Below are positions 12,340 through 24,138 of a stretch of DNA of 64,000 nucleotides, piece after piece. The first letter of the stretch is position 1. Each line of letters begins with the position of its first letter. The position numbers and the translations under genes are program-made. The notes under the pieces are model-generated. The model worked only from the letters and a program-made list of their open reading frames with translations, had not been told where the DNA came from and did not search any database. Location: positions 17,663,036-17,727,035 of the forward strand of contig JAJLRJ010000005.1 in assembly GCA_024195265.1 (NCBI GenBank). Direction: 5' to 3'. This DNA is from Dendrophyllia cribrosa (lineage: Eukaryota > Cnidaria > Anthozoa > Scleractinia > Dendrophylliidae).

Positions 12340-13761
12340 TTCGACAAAGAAAATTCCTTAGACGGGCAAGAAAATACCCGAGAAGCCAAATCAGAAAGCC
12401 GCCATGATGCGAATGGAAACTATCGTCTCTTGGCTTTTTTAAATGTTGCACCATCAGAATTTTTGTGCTTCGGTAAGCATTGCTGCAATTTAGCCAATCA
12501 GAGCTGAGCGTTTTGACCACGTCGGCTGACGTCTCATGTTGACTCGCGCACGTGATTGGTTCAAAAAGCCTGACGCTGTGGTCATGTGAGGGGGAATCCC
12601 CCGACCGAAAACGTTTTAGTAGTTTCGCGTTCATCAGCTTTCTGTAGTCCCCGCAATTCACCACTTCTGAAACAACGAGACTGGATGCAGCTATTCTGGA
12701 AACAGTAAGTAGAGTAAAATGCTGCATTTTCGTGCATCATTTCGCGCAGGCCATTAGAGGAGCAACCTCATCGTAAAACTCGTACAGCGAGTGCGATTCC
12801 CTTTTGATATAGAATTATATTTCAACCAAGGTCAGTTTGAAGGTAACTGCATGAGGCATTACGGTGCTAAACCATACCAGAAATTAATATTTTGTAGCGG
12901 CGAGGCTTTGTTGCAAAGTAAGCATAAACTGGATGGGAACTAAAAAAAATGTGCTTGTTAAGCGCTTCTGCATCAGCGACGATCAGGGAGTTATTGCGTC
13001 GACGAAGGAGACGCTTCCTAATCTTGTCGGCTAGGCGGAACGAATCGAGAAAAGTGTCGGTACCAAATCTGCGCCATCTTGAAACGTCACAATAGTATCT
13101 TGCATGCTTAGAGCAATGGAAATTTCTGGACTTCATTCAAAACAGATCAAAATAACTACTACAGCTGACACTTTTCGCGTACGTGACCTAGCTTGAGCTT
13201 GAGATCGCTTGCGCGTGTTACTACAAATTACGTTACAGCATTGAAAGCACACTTCTTTCGTAGAAGAGATGAAAAATATGACAACTTTTGAGTTGATTTC
13301 ACAGTAATCAGCACCGGAGAAGAACCTTCGTCCATTTTCAACTGATTAAAAATATGCTGACTGCAACTTCTAGACATTGAGATACTGACATGTACAGAGG
13401 CGTATGATTTCAGAATCGGGGAAATAACCGGTAATTAAATCAAGACAAATATACTGCATGTATTTATATGTCGGAAAAATCTGAGACCTTTCGGAGTACA
13501 CAGCACGGCAGAATTGAAGGATTGTGCCTGATTCCACGGCGATAGCGTGAATTTGTTTGATGTCGGCAAGACGTTTTTGCCTGCGTGACATATCTCGCGA
13601 CATAGCCCCTTTAAACGGTGGCTGAAACTGAGGTACTACGTAGGTCAAGACGAGGTGCCACGGGATAAGGAGACGCACTATAATCTATGATTACTACTAG
13701 TTGTATTAATTACCACGTTTACTAAAGTACATATAATATTCCAGGTACAAAGAACGGGAGT
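12340..13761. promoter_or_regulatory. Divergent 5' region between the CARD gene and gene 2
   Basis: The CARD gene (minus) and gene 2 (plus) start codons are 1.4 kb apart and point away from each other. The first ~1 kb is richer in CpG than the flanks. The sequence before the gene 2 ATG (ATTCCAG at 13737-13743) looks like a splice acceptor, so gene 2 probably has an untranslated first exon in this interval. A decayed MITE fills about 13267-13614. No TATA element could be assigned with confidence. Confidence 0.4.
13267..13614. mobile_element. Decayed MITE of the TTAA / AGGGGCTATGTCGCGAG family
   Basis: The right end reads CTCGCGACATAGCCCCT followed by TTAA, as in the complete copies at 33999-34566 and 57383-57951. 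Internal sequence is also shared (GAGAAGAACCTTCGTCCAT, TATGATTTCAGAATCGG and others). The left terminal repeat is missing, so it is truncated. Confidence 0.65.
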
Positions 13762-16700
13762 ATGGGTGTGCTTTGCGGCATATATGTGATTTTCCTGTTG
13801 GATTTTCATCTGTTTTTCACTGTAAGTATGCAACAAATATACTGACCAATATAAGGCTACCGAGCAAACAAAAACAATCAGCCATTTATCATTTGGCGGA
13901 TCTTGTTTGTTATGTTTGGTGTTGCATCAGGTTTGAACTCCAAAGTTTAGGGGTTCCAGCCTAACGATCGCCTAATTGATGTAATTTATTTTAGAATCTA
14001 TAAAAAAGATTTTCCCCAAGGAGTCAGTAGCAGAGTATATGCTGGGGTGGGGCAGTAACCAATGATATATAAGCATCCCATTCAGGGAGGGTAGTAAGCT
14101 AATCAGTCTCGGTCATATAGCTTTACATGTATATATCAGGAAATAACCATACAAACAAATATACATGTATATTGCAATTTATCTTCTTTTTAAACTTGGA
14201 TGCTCAGGTGAATCTTTAGGAATTGTTTATAAACACAAGATGAGAATCAAAATCAAATATTTCTATGATGTTTTATACAGGTACTTTTGATTTAGGATAA
14301 ACAGGGCCCCTCTGGAAACCAGCTTTCGAGCTGACCAGGTTACCCTGTCTAAATAAAGCTGTCTTTCTCTTGGCTTCTTGCTTGTTGTTACCCATGAGAT
14401 TGAAATGACAGTAGAAAGAAGAATTGTCACTGCTTTGTGTTACAGATCTGGCTGTATCATGGGTCATTTGACTTGCCAGAGGGGTAGAGTAGTTAACAAG
14501 TGTATCGTTAATTCATTGTTTCAGTCTAATTATTAAGCTCATTAATCATCCACAGACTGTTCTTGGAGCATTGTAGGTATTTACGTCCTGGTCAAATGGT
14601 GCGACATTGCATGTAACAATTTTACATGCAATTAAATTTAACTAATAAGTTAAATAATAAGTGCACAAATGATAAATTCACTAAAAATGGTAGGGAATAT
14701 GACTTTTGCAAAAGATAATACATCATGATAATTATGATCATTTATTTTTCTTATTTTCTAAGTGATAAAACAATAGTGCACATCAACTCTAGATCTTTTA
14801 ACAATGCTAAGAATGTTAAATCAAGTTAACGCATTTGTCATTTGTTTCACTTTTATTTCACTCAGGTTTACTGTGCCCAGTGTGCATATAATGAGTTTGC
14901 AGTTGAAGATGAGTCAGGCACAGTGGTCTATTGCAAAACGTGTTCTGAGTATAATTGTAAGCCTGGATTTGGGTTGTCTCGATTGTGTGGTGATGTAGTA
15001 AAAATAAATGACATTGATGAAATAGGGTGTAAAAAATGTGAACCTGGGATAACATACTCTGATGGTTATGGCTTTGGTTCTTGTAAGCCATGCCAAATTT
15101 GTGCAGAGCATCAAACCATAGTAAGGACCTGTACTGTGGAAATTAATTCAAAGTGCAATGAAAGCTGTAGCAGTGGATACTATTTTGACAAAAACACAGG
15201 CGACTGCCAGCAATGCTCATGGTGCTGCAGTGATGGCACCAATAGTGTACAAGATGAATGCAAGGATAGGCCCTTTTATGAACAGTGTGATGCTAACACT
15301 GGATCTGACTGCAAACCTAAATGCAAAGAGGATCAATATATTGGGAATGGTTCCTGCAAGGCTTGCTCTGAATGTTCTATTGGACAGAAAGAACTGAGAC
15401 TTTGTAATCTGACCAATGACAGGGTATGTGGTGAATGTGATAGAGGCTTTTACAAAGATGACATTCGCAGTGAATGTAAACCATGCTCAGCATGCTGTAA
15501 TGATGATAAAGATGTTCATGTTCAAAAATGTGCTGAACAAAACATGCCAGAAAATCTGCAATGTGGTTATACCCAGAGAGCCATCAGTGTGTGTCAACAG
15601 AAAAGAAACACAAATTTAATTTTTCAAGAATCTAAAAGCTCCTTGGTTGTTTATATAGCAACTGGTGTAGCAGTGGGACTTGTGATCTCTGTTCTAGCAA
15701 TGCTGTATTTGAGGTTAAAATATCGCAAGTATAAGAGACTGTCAAGTCATCATTCACAAGTTTGGTTACTCCAGTCATCTGAAGAGGAAGGTAAGTTTGA
15801 TAACTGCCAATTTTTATAACAACATCCTAATTACCAGATCAGAATTAAATTGTTTCGTCGGATAATAAAAACATTTGAAGTTCTCTTAAGTGACCACCTC
15901 AAGCTGAGGGATTTGAAAAGAAATCATACTGTAGTTTAAGAGCTGGTCACCCTGGAAAACCTATTTATAGCTAATACATTAAATCTACAATCAGTTGTCA
16001 AGTATTGAGTAATCTGTGTGCTAACAACAGCTTTTGGCAATGGGCATTGACTGTAACAGAATACTGTATGTGGTTCTTGTTTACATTGTTTTGTCATGGT
16101 GAGGGACATGACTGAGAGCTTATGAACGTTAATTATTAGCTTATTGTTAATATTGTCCCTGAAAAGCCCCTATGAAGAGTGGTCAATAAAAAATATTACC
16201 CATTGTAACAACCCTATAACTCTACGGCCCACTGAAGGAAAATATAAACAAATGTTAAAACTTTTTCCCTTCCCTTTATAGAAATGAGTCATCCAGAAAA
16301 ACTGGAGGATCCAACAGTTAATGGCTCTCAAGAGACCCTATCCTTTGAGAAATGTGGTGTCTCACTCCAGTTCAATGATTCACAAAGCTTCTTTGATGAT
16401 GCTCAACAGATTAAAGTAGAAATATGTTGGGACCGAGCTGCTTTTCATGCATTAGAACAAGATGAAGTTCAACTTAGTCCTGTTATAAAATTTCACCCTT
16501 GCGGCTTGAATCTGTCCAAACCGGTCCAGATCAGAATACCGCATAGTGCTCTAGTGTTTTACCCTCATGGGTGGAATATCAAACTCAAAAGCTCAACACT
16601 GCAAAATGGAACAACTGTGTGGAAGAATGAAGAAATGGATGAAATTGGTAATAATGAAGTTTGCTTTCATGTGGATCATTGTCTTCTGTCTTATGTTGTC

Positions 16701-19700
16701 ATTGGTACATCAATGTACAATTCCAAACCAACAAAGAAGCGCTTTCAGTGTGCAGTGTTTGGAGGTGAAGGCAAAGTTGGTGAGAACTATACAGCATATT
16801 TGTATGTGTTTGATGACTGTGAAGCATCACTTGAGGTATAGTCTTTGCTCTGTATAATACCAGTCTATTTTAACCAGAACCAGTGTCACAAGATCAAACA
16901 CTGAGAAGAGAGTTGAAAATACGATGCACAGCGGAGTATTTTTGACGAACTTCAAGGTGTTTGATCTAGTGATGAAATACTGTGTTGAATGTTTTATATT
17001 TATTCTTAAACAAAATGATTTTAGAAGGAGAAATTAAGGATGCAAAAATGAGGAGTGTTTCATCTGATTTCCAAATACTCATTCAGGGTTTTCAATAAGA
17101 GCCGGCAGCCGGCGAGTTTCGCCGGCTATTTCACGTGAACTCGCCGCCTACTTTGGAAATTACCCCAAATTTTACGAATAACATGAGAAACATTCGCCAC
17201 AAGTGAATTAAAACAGATACTGAAACAATCAGTGATTTATCACTATTGGCAAGAAGAAAATAAAAAAGAAATTTAGAGTATTCATGTATAAAAAAGCCAA
17301 AAATTAGTGATGTCTGTGTTCTGTCCAAATACCATAATTCTTGCTCCAGAACGCAGGAAATGCATTTTAAGAGGCCCCACCTCCCAACCCCACCTAGAAG
17401 CTCACACCTTTGCACGATTGATGCCTTCTCCACCTACTCCTCAACTTTGGCCGCCTACACAAATTCCTATTGAAAACCCTGCTCATTAAACATTAATTTC
17501 CTTTGTATTTTCTTCATGAATTATTGAGTTTGAGAAATGTTAAAATATAAGTACCAGAATCTGTGATTCTTATTCAATTTTAGTGCTCAGTACCAAAATT
17601 TATAATGCTTTTTTACCAATAATTATTATAATTCCAATAGTTTCAGTCACTACATGTATGGTTTCCTGGTTTAAAACTTCCAAAATAGTAATTGTGTTGT
17701 ACTTGGTTCTGAAAATATCCATACCTCCCCAATTAAAACTTTGACTTTTGATCCCCCCCCCCCCCCCCCCCCCCACCAAAAAAAAAAAACTTGGAATTGC
17801 CATTGACCTTCCATGAAGGTAGTTTGCATATTTCCTGGAACCACACAATCAAACTAGGATTTGAAGGAGTGCCTGAAAAAAAGCCCCAAGTGCCTTCTGA
17901 TAAACTGCTAAATTCTCATTCCAAATTGCCTTACGCATGAAACACAGGGAGAATTTGACATCACATCAAAAGTCACTTCGGGCCTTATTCCACACACCCC
18001 TTCAATTGTAACTAGAAGGTATGATCACTGCAGCTTGTATTGTTATTTGGACCTGCCTCTTCCTACCCCCAATGATTGCACAGTCTTCTAGTTTTTAATT
18101 TTTTGTTTATAAGTATATCAACCACATATACTTCATGAGTATTTGTAAACTCTCTTTATTAAAATAATAAATGAATTAAACTATTGAATTAAATGAATCA
18201 TATTAGTAAATTATTAAATTGTTGAATGATAACTAATAATTTTACTTTCAGTTGGGCTGACTGCAGCTGGTGACTTAATTTTTGGAATTTTTCTTTATTA
18301 AAAGCCTTGGACATTAACATAATTATTATGTTATGCATCACATATTTGAAATTTTTGAATTTTACAGAAAATCATGGAAGTGGAGAAGTCAAGAAATAGG
18401 ATTCTCTTGGGATCTCTTCAGTCTGTATATGTTGAGTCTGTATTGGACACTGATATCAAAATTTCTATAAAACAACCTGTTGAGGGGTGGAAAAGTCACC
18501 AGATAAATCCTCAGGTAATATTTGCTCAGAGATAATTTCTGATGTCTGATTTTTCATACTCATATTTTCCACATTATTATTTTTATTTTTTTCTCCAAAA
18601 AAAAAAACAGTTTTGTATTCAAGAATAAAAATTATATTATAAAAAGTTATGCAAAGTAATTGGAAAAAAATGAATCTTTATCATAATTACTGTGCTGGAC
18701 AGGAGAGGGGAACAATCACACGGTGTGACCAAAAAAGAAAGAAAGTATTGTTATAATTACATGTATATGTTGTTGTTTTCTTTCAATAAAATAAAAATTC
18801 AGGGAAACTACAATTGAAAAATAAGCAGAAACAGAGATAGAGGTAAAGGTTCATAAGTATTAAGGCATGATTAAAAAGTAATAGTGTTGTCAATTTTCAC
18901 TTGCTTGTTTTTATTTTTTTGACACATTCAGGTTACCATTAAGAGACTGAAATGGAAATAACTACTGTAATACCAGTTGATTAATTACAAAATTATTCAA
19001 ACTAATTTAAACAATGGAACCTTCCATAAGTGAATTATCAGTATGCATTATTTAAAAGTATTAACTTAGCAATCACAAGTACATAATCAAAACATGTCAG
19101 TTGTAAATTAATGGTTCTTTGGTTTTTGTCTCTTTACAGGTTATAACCCATAAGAGTTTGAAGGAATCCTACCAAACCATACCAACATCACAGATATTAT
19201 TCGAGCATGACAATGGTCGAAACCGAGATTTTCATTGCACTTTTGAACTAACTGCCAATAATGCTATCACCAAAATTTCTGCAGTTGCTTCGATCAAAGA
19301 TGTGAGTGTTCAAATTTGTTTGACTGAAAAAAAATAATGCAGTAATTTTGTACTTTTTGCTTGAAAATGTCCATTTGTTAAACGAAATGAAACGCCCTAC
19401 TCTCCAAGGGACTCTGATAACAAATTAGTTGTCCCGTTCCCACAAACTAGTTACATAAAAAACAGCTTTAGTTATGGCGAAGCAGTTCTCTGGAACAGCC
19501 TACCCTGTGATATGAGAGAAATGAAATCTCTACGTCAATCTAAACAATCGGCTTATCTGAATTTTTAATTTAAACTACACACGGCAGTCATGAAAAACAG
19601 ATTTACTTAGATTAGTTGTAGTTAGCTTTGTAATTTGTTTAGGTTAGTTAGGTTACCTAGGTTAGGTTCCTGATGATTTTACTGTGTTTAAATAAAGATT

Positions 19701-21470
19701 TATGATATGATACGATACCAAAACTGAAAATTATATAACAAAAGTTTTATGTATTAATATTATACTTATAGCAAATTATTACAAGGTGTAGATAGAGGGG
19801 GGTGGAGTTGGGCTCCAGAGAAAAAGCATAATTTAAAATTTTCAGGGAATGGGGAATCTCATTCATAGGGGGTGTTTATTACCCTGAAGATGACAAGGGT
19901 AGGGTTAAAAATGAAAAAGAAAAAAGAACTTCTATGGCTGTTGGTGGAGGTAAGGATATTTTCTGTAACCACACATTATATTCTAGTATACACTTTACCT
20001 CTAACAAAAGACTGACATTTCACAGGATCCATTTAGGAGGTTACAGGAGAGCCACTCAGGACTTAGTCACAACCACTGCATGGTCACTGGAAGGAATCTG
20101 TGTGGTAAGTACATGTAAATTAAAATTGGATGTAAATCTGAAATTGATGTTGTTTTTGTTAGTGATGGGTACTTATCCATTGCAAACCCAAATCACATCA
20201 CAGAATAAAAAATCAGCTTCTGCTAGCATTTGACAGATTCCAATCATATTTCAGCTCATCATCTTTATTTAAAAACATGGGATCACATTCATTTCAAAAA
20301 TGGTCTTCCAGTGAGCCATGGACTACTATATACAATAATTATACATTACTCACAACTATCCAATAAAAATTATTCATCTAATCATAACTAATTATCATAA
20401 ATCTAAATCTAACCTTATTAGTTATATAATAAATTTAATCTTATTATAACTCTACCTCTAGCTTTTAAGTACTCTGCTTTTACTGTGCAATTTTGTGTGA
20501 TTGGTGTTCATTATGATTTGATTAAGTGGGCGACTGGCAATTACAGTGAGTTCCAAACAACCCACACTCCATCAGGTTTGTTCTCCTGTTCCCTATCCCC
20601 TAGAGTCTTCCAGGCTTGGATTGATGTTATGACTTAACTCTGATACACATAGCCCCCCCTCCCCTACCCCACTATGGATAAATTAAAGTTAGAACATAGT
20701 CATCTTCTGAGAACAGAATGGTAAAAACCACAGTGGACCCGATTAATGTTGTCTCTCTCTGATCAGTATCTTGGCATATGTACCAGAAAAACATTCTTCT
20801 GTATAATCCACACTTCCTTAATTAAGTGCTGCCATCTCCCTTTGGTGAACCCCTTCCTAAATAGAAACAGTCTGGAAGTACATGTACATGTTCAGCCTGT
20901 ATGAATGACAAGAAGGTGGCCAGTACTACAGTGTTAATGCCATGCAACTACAATATATCATGTACAGTCAACGTTGTTCATTAAGGTTGCACAAGGAAAA
21001 CACAAAACTTGAAAATAATTATATAATCACCTGAGGCACTTATTCATGATAAACATTGATATTTAATGTCTAGTAACAATCTCAGGGATCTAATACTTAC
21101 ATATCATGCAGACCCCTTTATCACCAATGATGATAAGCCATCGACTTGTATTCATGAGCTTCCAAAGGAGGTACTGCATGCTGTTTGTATGAAACTGGAC
21201 CAGCCACTCAGAGGTGTGGGTAACTGGCGACATGTCGCTGCAAGCCTTGGATTTACAGACAAGGAAGTTGACATTTTCAGGGAAGAAATGTTGACTCCTG
21301 ATGGAAGTCCATGCACAGTAATGCTGAAAGCTCTTCAAACAAAGAACCCAAAGCTCACTGTGGCAGAGTTTGTACAAACTCTTCAAACTCGAAAAATTAG
21401 ACGATTCGATGTTGTAAATGTTCTAGAGCCTTATGTTTATGAGCTCATTTCCAATAGTTATGAAGTATAA
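13762..21470 (+). CDS. Gene 2: TNFR ectodomain - TM - ZU5 - UPA - death domain receptor
   Basis: Seven exons: 13762-13821, 14866-15790, 16282-16835, 18368-18514, 19140-19301, 20026-20104, 21067-21470; 2331 nt, 776 residues if the last exon is included. Exon 1 is a signal peptide (MGVLCGIYVIFLLDFHLFFT). Exon 2 has about four TNFR-type cysteine-rich repeats, with CSWCCSD and CSACCND motifs, and a membrane helix (VVYIATGVAVGLVISVLAML). Exon 3 is ZU5 (VQLSPVIKFH, VQIRIPHSALV, SYVVIGTS) running into UPA (YLYVFDDCEASLE); exon 5 has FHCTFELT, close to the LHCTFTLE I recall from UNC5. The last exon is a death domain (LPKEVLHAVCMKLDQP, NWRHVAASLGF). Expected role: ligand-gated death or immune receptor at the plasma membrane. 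Anomaly: the phase-correct acceptor of the last exon is AA (21065-21066), not AG, and the alternatives nearby break the frame with the best upstream donor. Confidence 0.75.
13822..14865 (+). other. Gene 2 intron 1
   Basis: GTAAGT donor and TTTCACTCAG acceptor join the signal-peptide exon to the TNFR exon in phase 0. AT-rich, with no recognised element. Confidence 0.6.
17084..17481. mobile_element. hAT-like MITE, 398 bp
   Basis: Begins CAGGGTTTTCAATA and ends with its exact reverse complement TATTGAAAACCCTG. CTCATT flanks both sides and is the apparent target duplication (6 bp visible; hAT elements usually make 8). Inside, GCCGGCGAGTTTCGCCGGC forms a hairpin near 17107. It has no transposase, so it is non-autonomous. 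The superfamily call rests on the CAGGG terminus. Confidence 0.7.
17753..17774. repeat. Poly-C tract (about 22 nt) followed by poly-A
   Basis: Homopolymer C run in gene 2 intron 3, followed after a few bases by an A tract. One of at least five C/G homopolymers in the window. Confidence 0.85.
19302..20025 (+). other. Gene 2 intron 5 with LINE tail
   Basis: Intron between the second UPA exon and the short linker exon. Most of its first half is the LINE remnant at 19387-19706; the rest holds nothing I recognise. Confidence 0.55.
19387..19706 (+). mobile_element. LINE 3' end, 5'-truncated
   Basis: Conceptual translation across a few frame breaks gives the hallmark C-terminal stretch of many non-LTR reverse transcriptase ORFs (a SYGEAVLWNSLPCDMREMKS-like segment), followed by an untranslated tail with short TTAGGTTAG-type repeats and TGTTTAAATAAAGATTTATG. 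A second copy of the tail is on the minus strand at 6136-6262. Not functional. Confidence 0.65.
20105..21066 (+). other. Gene 2 intron 6 with non-canonical 3' end
   Basis: Donor GTAAGT after CTGTGTG is strong. The phase-1 junction required by the death-domain frame falls after 21066, where the intron ends in TTTAA instead of the TTTTAG seen before the homologous exons at 32264 and 54188. The polypyrimidine tract is also poor. The nearest AG (21072-21073) enters the wrong frame and meets a stop at once. Confidence 0.6.
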
Positions 21471-23127
21471 GCAAAAGCACCTGAGTGGAATGGTAATTGG
21501 CAATTTAAAGAAGTTTTTAATTTTCTGAATGTTAATCCTTTTATTTATAATTGGTAATATTTTTTACCTGCCACTAAAAATAGAAATCAATAGACTGATA
21601 CACTGACACTGGGGCAACAGGAATATAAAAAATAGTACATGTATCACAGTGCAAACTGCTTCTATATAATTTTACTTTATTGTTTAACACAAAAAAGTTT
21701 TTGTATTTCTATACATTGTTTTGTTTTAAAGAACTGATCAAGGATATACATGCAGGGATATGATAAGGATAAGCTATTGAAATAATAAAAGTACATGCAA
21801 GCACAAAAAGTAGCAAAAATAACAAATAAGATAGTACACTAGACGTTATGTTCATCATGTCACAAACGTGGAATAAAAAAAAAATCGAAAAGTGGGATTC
21901 AAACCTATGACCTTCCATACACCGGTCAGCTAGGATGCTCTAACCACTGAGTAACAAGAGACTTGTTGCAAACTAGGCCATATACTTGGTTCATGTATGA
22001 CGTGCATCCTGCTTACTGCTAGGATCAGCACTGTTGAAAGCATCATGTGTGGTGATACATGTAAATAAAGATAGTATAGTACACTGCTGATATGCTACGA
22101 AGAGTAGAGTTATTGTTTTTGTCCTCTTTTCACATGTGGAAGGTCTTGTAGAAATACAAATTGGACAGTGGACTACTGCCTGTGAAAGAAACAATGTATG
22201 TCAAAAAAATATTAACGTTGACAAACCAGTAGCATGTTACCTGGCAGACTATTGGCCAGTGGTCTGGTATATTTTTAGTAATTTTGACTCTCAAGACTAT
22301 TTTTCCACATTGGGCACTCGAACTAGCACAAAGGGATTAATTGCTGGCCGCCATACCACACACCCTTATCGGTATTCGGTTACTGCATTCACACTGTTGT
22401 CACCTTTGTGATGGTGGGTGGAAATTATTGCATCACAGGGTACCCTTGAAAAATATAAATAGCAATGTAACTGCATAAAAAAACCCCAATAAAAACCAGT
22501 TATAATATTAATAATAAAGTTCTCATCTGCATGTTTACATGTAAAAATGTCAACGCGCTTACAAACATGCAATTATAAAAAAGACTAACTAAATAATTAA
22601 GGGTAAAGATGATTACTACAAAGAAATGTTAAAAATGGTTACTGTCTCAGTAGTTATAATTAACTACACTTGCTCAGTGTATTTGTCTGTAAGCAAACAG
22701 GCAGCTAATAACCAACACCCCAATAATGTTATGGACAGGACAGGTGCGTTCCCAGTGAAAAAGATTTACTGAAAATAATTCCCACTACTACGAACTCTCT
22801 TTACTACAAGCACCAGGTTACATGTACATGTATGGTCCCACAGTTACATGTATCTGTTATAGTGGGAGTTGACTGTAATCACAAATTCCTCTGGAATAAC
22901 TTAATTAGGCCCAGGACCGCATGCCTTTCGAGACTAGGTGTTGGCTGACTTAAGCTTGTAATTCGACCACTATTGTTCTGGTTCTCTTGGTCTAGAAGCT
23001 GTTTCTTTTATTGCCTTGAAGGCTTCTCTTGAGTCCTCGGGGCCTCTCATTTTGTTCAATAAAGTTTCCTAAACAGATTTATGGGCTGTTTAATTTGTCT
23101 GCTGGGGTGCGCAAGGGGGGGAGGGGG
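21471..23127 (+). other. Intergenic between gene 2 and the PLD-like gene
   Basis: Contains a tRNA-like SINE head on the minus strand (21885-21955) and, at about 22700-23080, sequence homologous to 33810-33990 and 57200-57380 (GCTAATAACCAACAC..., GACTGTAATCA, CCTCTCATTTTGTTCAATAA). That homology marks the older third copy of the tandem unit. No gene was recognised. Confidence 0.55.
21885..21955 (-). repeat. tRNA-derived SINE head (minus strand)
   Basis: Reading the minus strand, TCAGTGGTTAGAGCATCC matches a tRNA A box and GGTTTGAATCCC a B box, about 40 bases apart, with intervening sequence of tRNA-like length. It is followed by a T-rich tail. It looks like a SINE promoter or tRNA pseudogene. 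The acceptor-stem ends do not pair well, so a working tRNA gene is unlikely. Confidence 0.6.
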
Positions 23128-23418
23128 TTATGCGCCGATCAATTCGAAACATCAACATCCCCCCCCCCCGGGCAATGCCCCGGGCATTTGAACTTTTGAA
23201 GATCGACTTGTTCAAATTCCCGCCCCGTTGGGCCAAAATTGCATTCAAATACCCCACCCTAGCACTGGATTTGACTGTCAAATGCCCCTCCTAACGATAA
23301 AATGTTTTTAGTGAGATTAAAAAATACACTTTGCATTCACTTTTTCTGATTTATTCTAGCTATTGTTTTCCTCGAGAATATACTCAACTGAACCGCGTAT
23401 ACTTTGCAACTGATATTT

Positions 23419-23455
23419 CACGGCACTCCTGTGGCACTCCTGTGGCACTCCTGTG
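23419..23455. repeat. 12-bp tandem repeat, three copies
   Basis: Three consecutive units of GGCACTCCTGTG inside the Harbinger-like element. Confidence 0.85.
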
Positions 23456-24077
23456 GTTGTCTTGGGGATTTACTTTTCGATATTTTTTTAATTGAGTAAT
23501 TTCTCGTGTGATCAACAAATATTGCAAAAATATTTAGCAACGCGGTTGATTCATTTTTGGAAGCGTTAATTTCCACGAGGTGAAAATTTATTATTCTAAA
23601 CGCGTTTTATATCAACTGACAAATGTTTCCTTAAAGAATTTTCTGTTTGAGAGAGTTCATTTTGCAGTGTTTTTTCTTTCAATCAATGGCCGTTTAAGAT
23701 CTGCATACATTTAATAGACTGGCACAGGACTGGCAATGCAGTCAGCCATCTTGACTTCGAAATCTAAAACGCGTTGAATGGCAGTTGAATTTAACTTTTC
23801 ATACAAACCTTCAAAAACACTGTAAAGCTTTGTCAGCCCATTTTACTAGCCATTCACTAACAAAAACGATAGTTTCCCCTTTAAATTGCTCCATGTTGAA
23901 TCTGAACTGCTACCGCGCGTGTTTGATAGGCGCCGGCCAAAAAAATATATTTTGGAACACTTCCGGTTCAAATTCCCCACCCCACCCAGGCAAAGTCAAA
24001 TTCCCCACCCCTGGGATGGCCTTTCACATCAAATTCCCGACTCCCCGGGCACAGAAAATGTTCAAATACCCGGGGCT

Positions 24078-24104
24078 TGCCCGGGGGGGGGGGGGGGGGG
24101 GGGG
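24078..24104. repeat. Poly-G tract (about 27 nt)
   Basis: Homopolymer G run just inside the right terminal repeat of the 23128-24135 element; the left end has the matching C run at 23159-23168. Length is probably variable. Confidence 0.85.
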
Positions 24105-24138
24105 ATGTTGATGTTTCGAATTGATCGGCGCATTACAC

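Larger units (their letters stand above)
16836..18367 (+). other. Gene 2 intron 3
   Basis: Separates the ZU5 exon from the UPA exon. It contains a hAT-like MITE (17084-17481) and a C tract (17753-17774) followed by an A tract; the remainder is AT-rich with no coding signal. Confidence 0.6.
23128..24135. mobile_element. DNA transposon remnant with TTA duplication and inverted ends (PIF/Harbinger-like)
   Basis: The ends TGCGCCGATCAATTCGAAAC... and its reverse complement form inverted repeats of about 28 bases (23131 onward, and up to 24132), each continuing into a C or G homopolymer and then CCGGGC-rich sequence. TTA flanks both sides (23128-23130, 24133-24135), the 3-bp duplication expected of PIF/Harbinger elements. 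No transposase ORF was found. It sits immediately next to the 3' end of the PLD-like gene and is absent from the same place in the later tandem copies. Confidence 0.65.

Noticed and set aside
12293..12727. 144-codon minus-strand frame upstream of the CARD gene
   Set aside because: Overlaps the CARD gene start in another frame and the promoter region; composition and content do not look coding.
21885..21955. tRNA gene on the minus strand
   Set aside because: A and B boxes are present, but the acceptor stem does not pair well; kept as SINE-like repeat instead.
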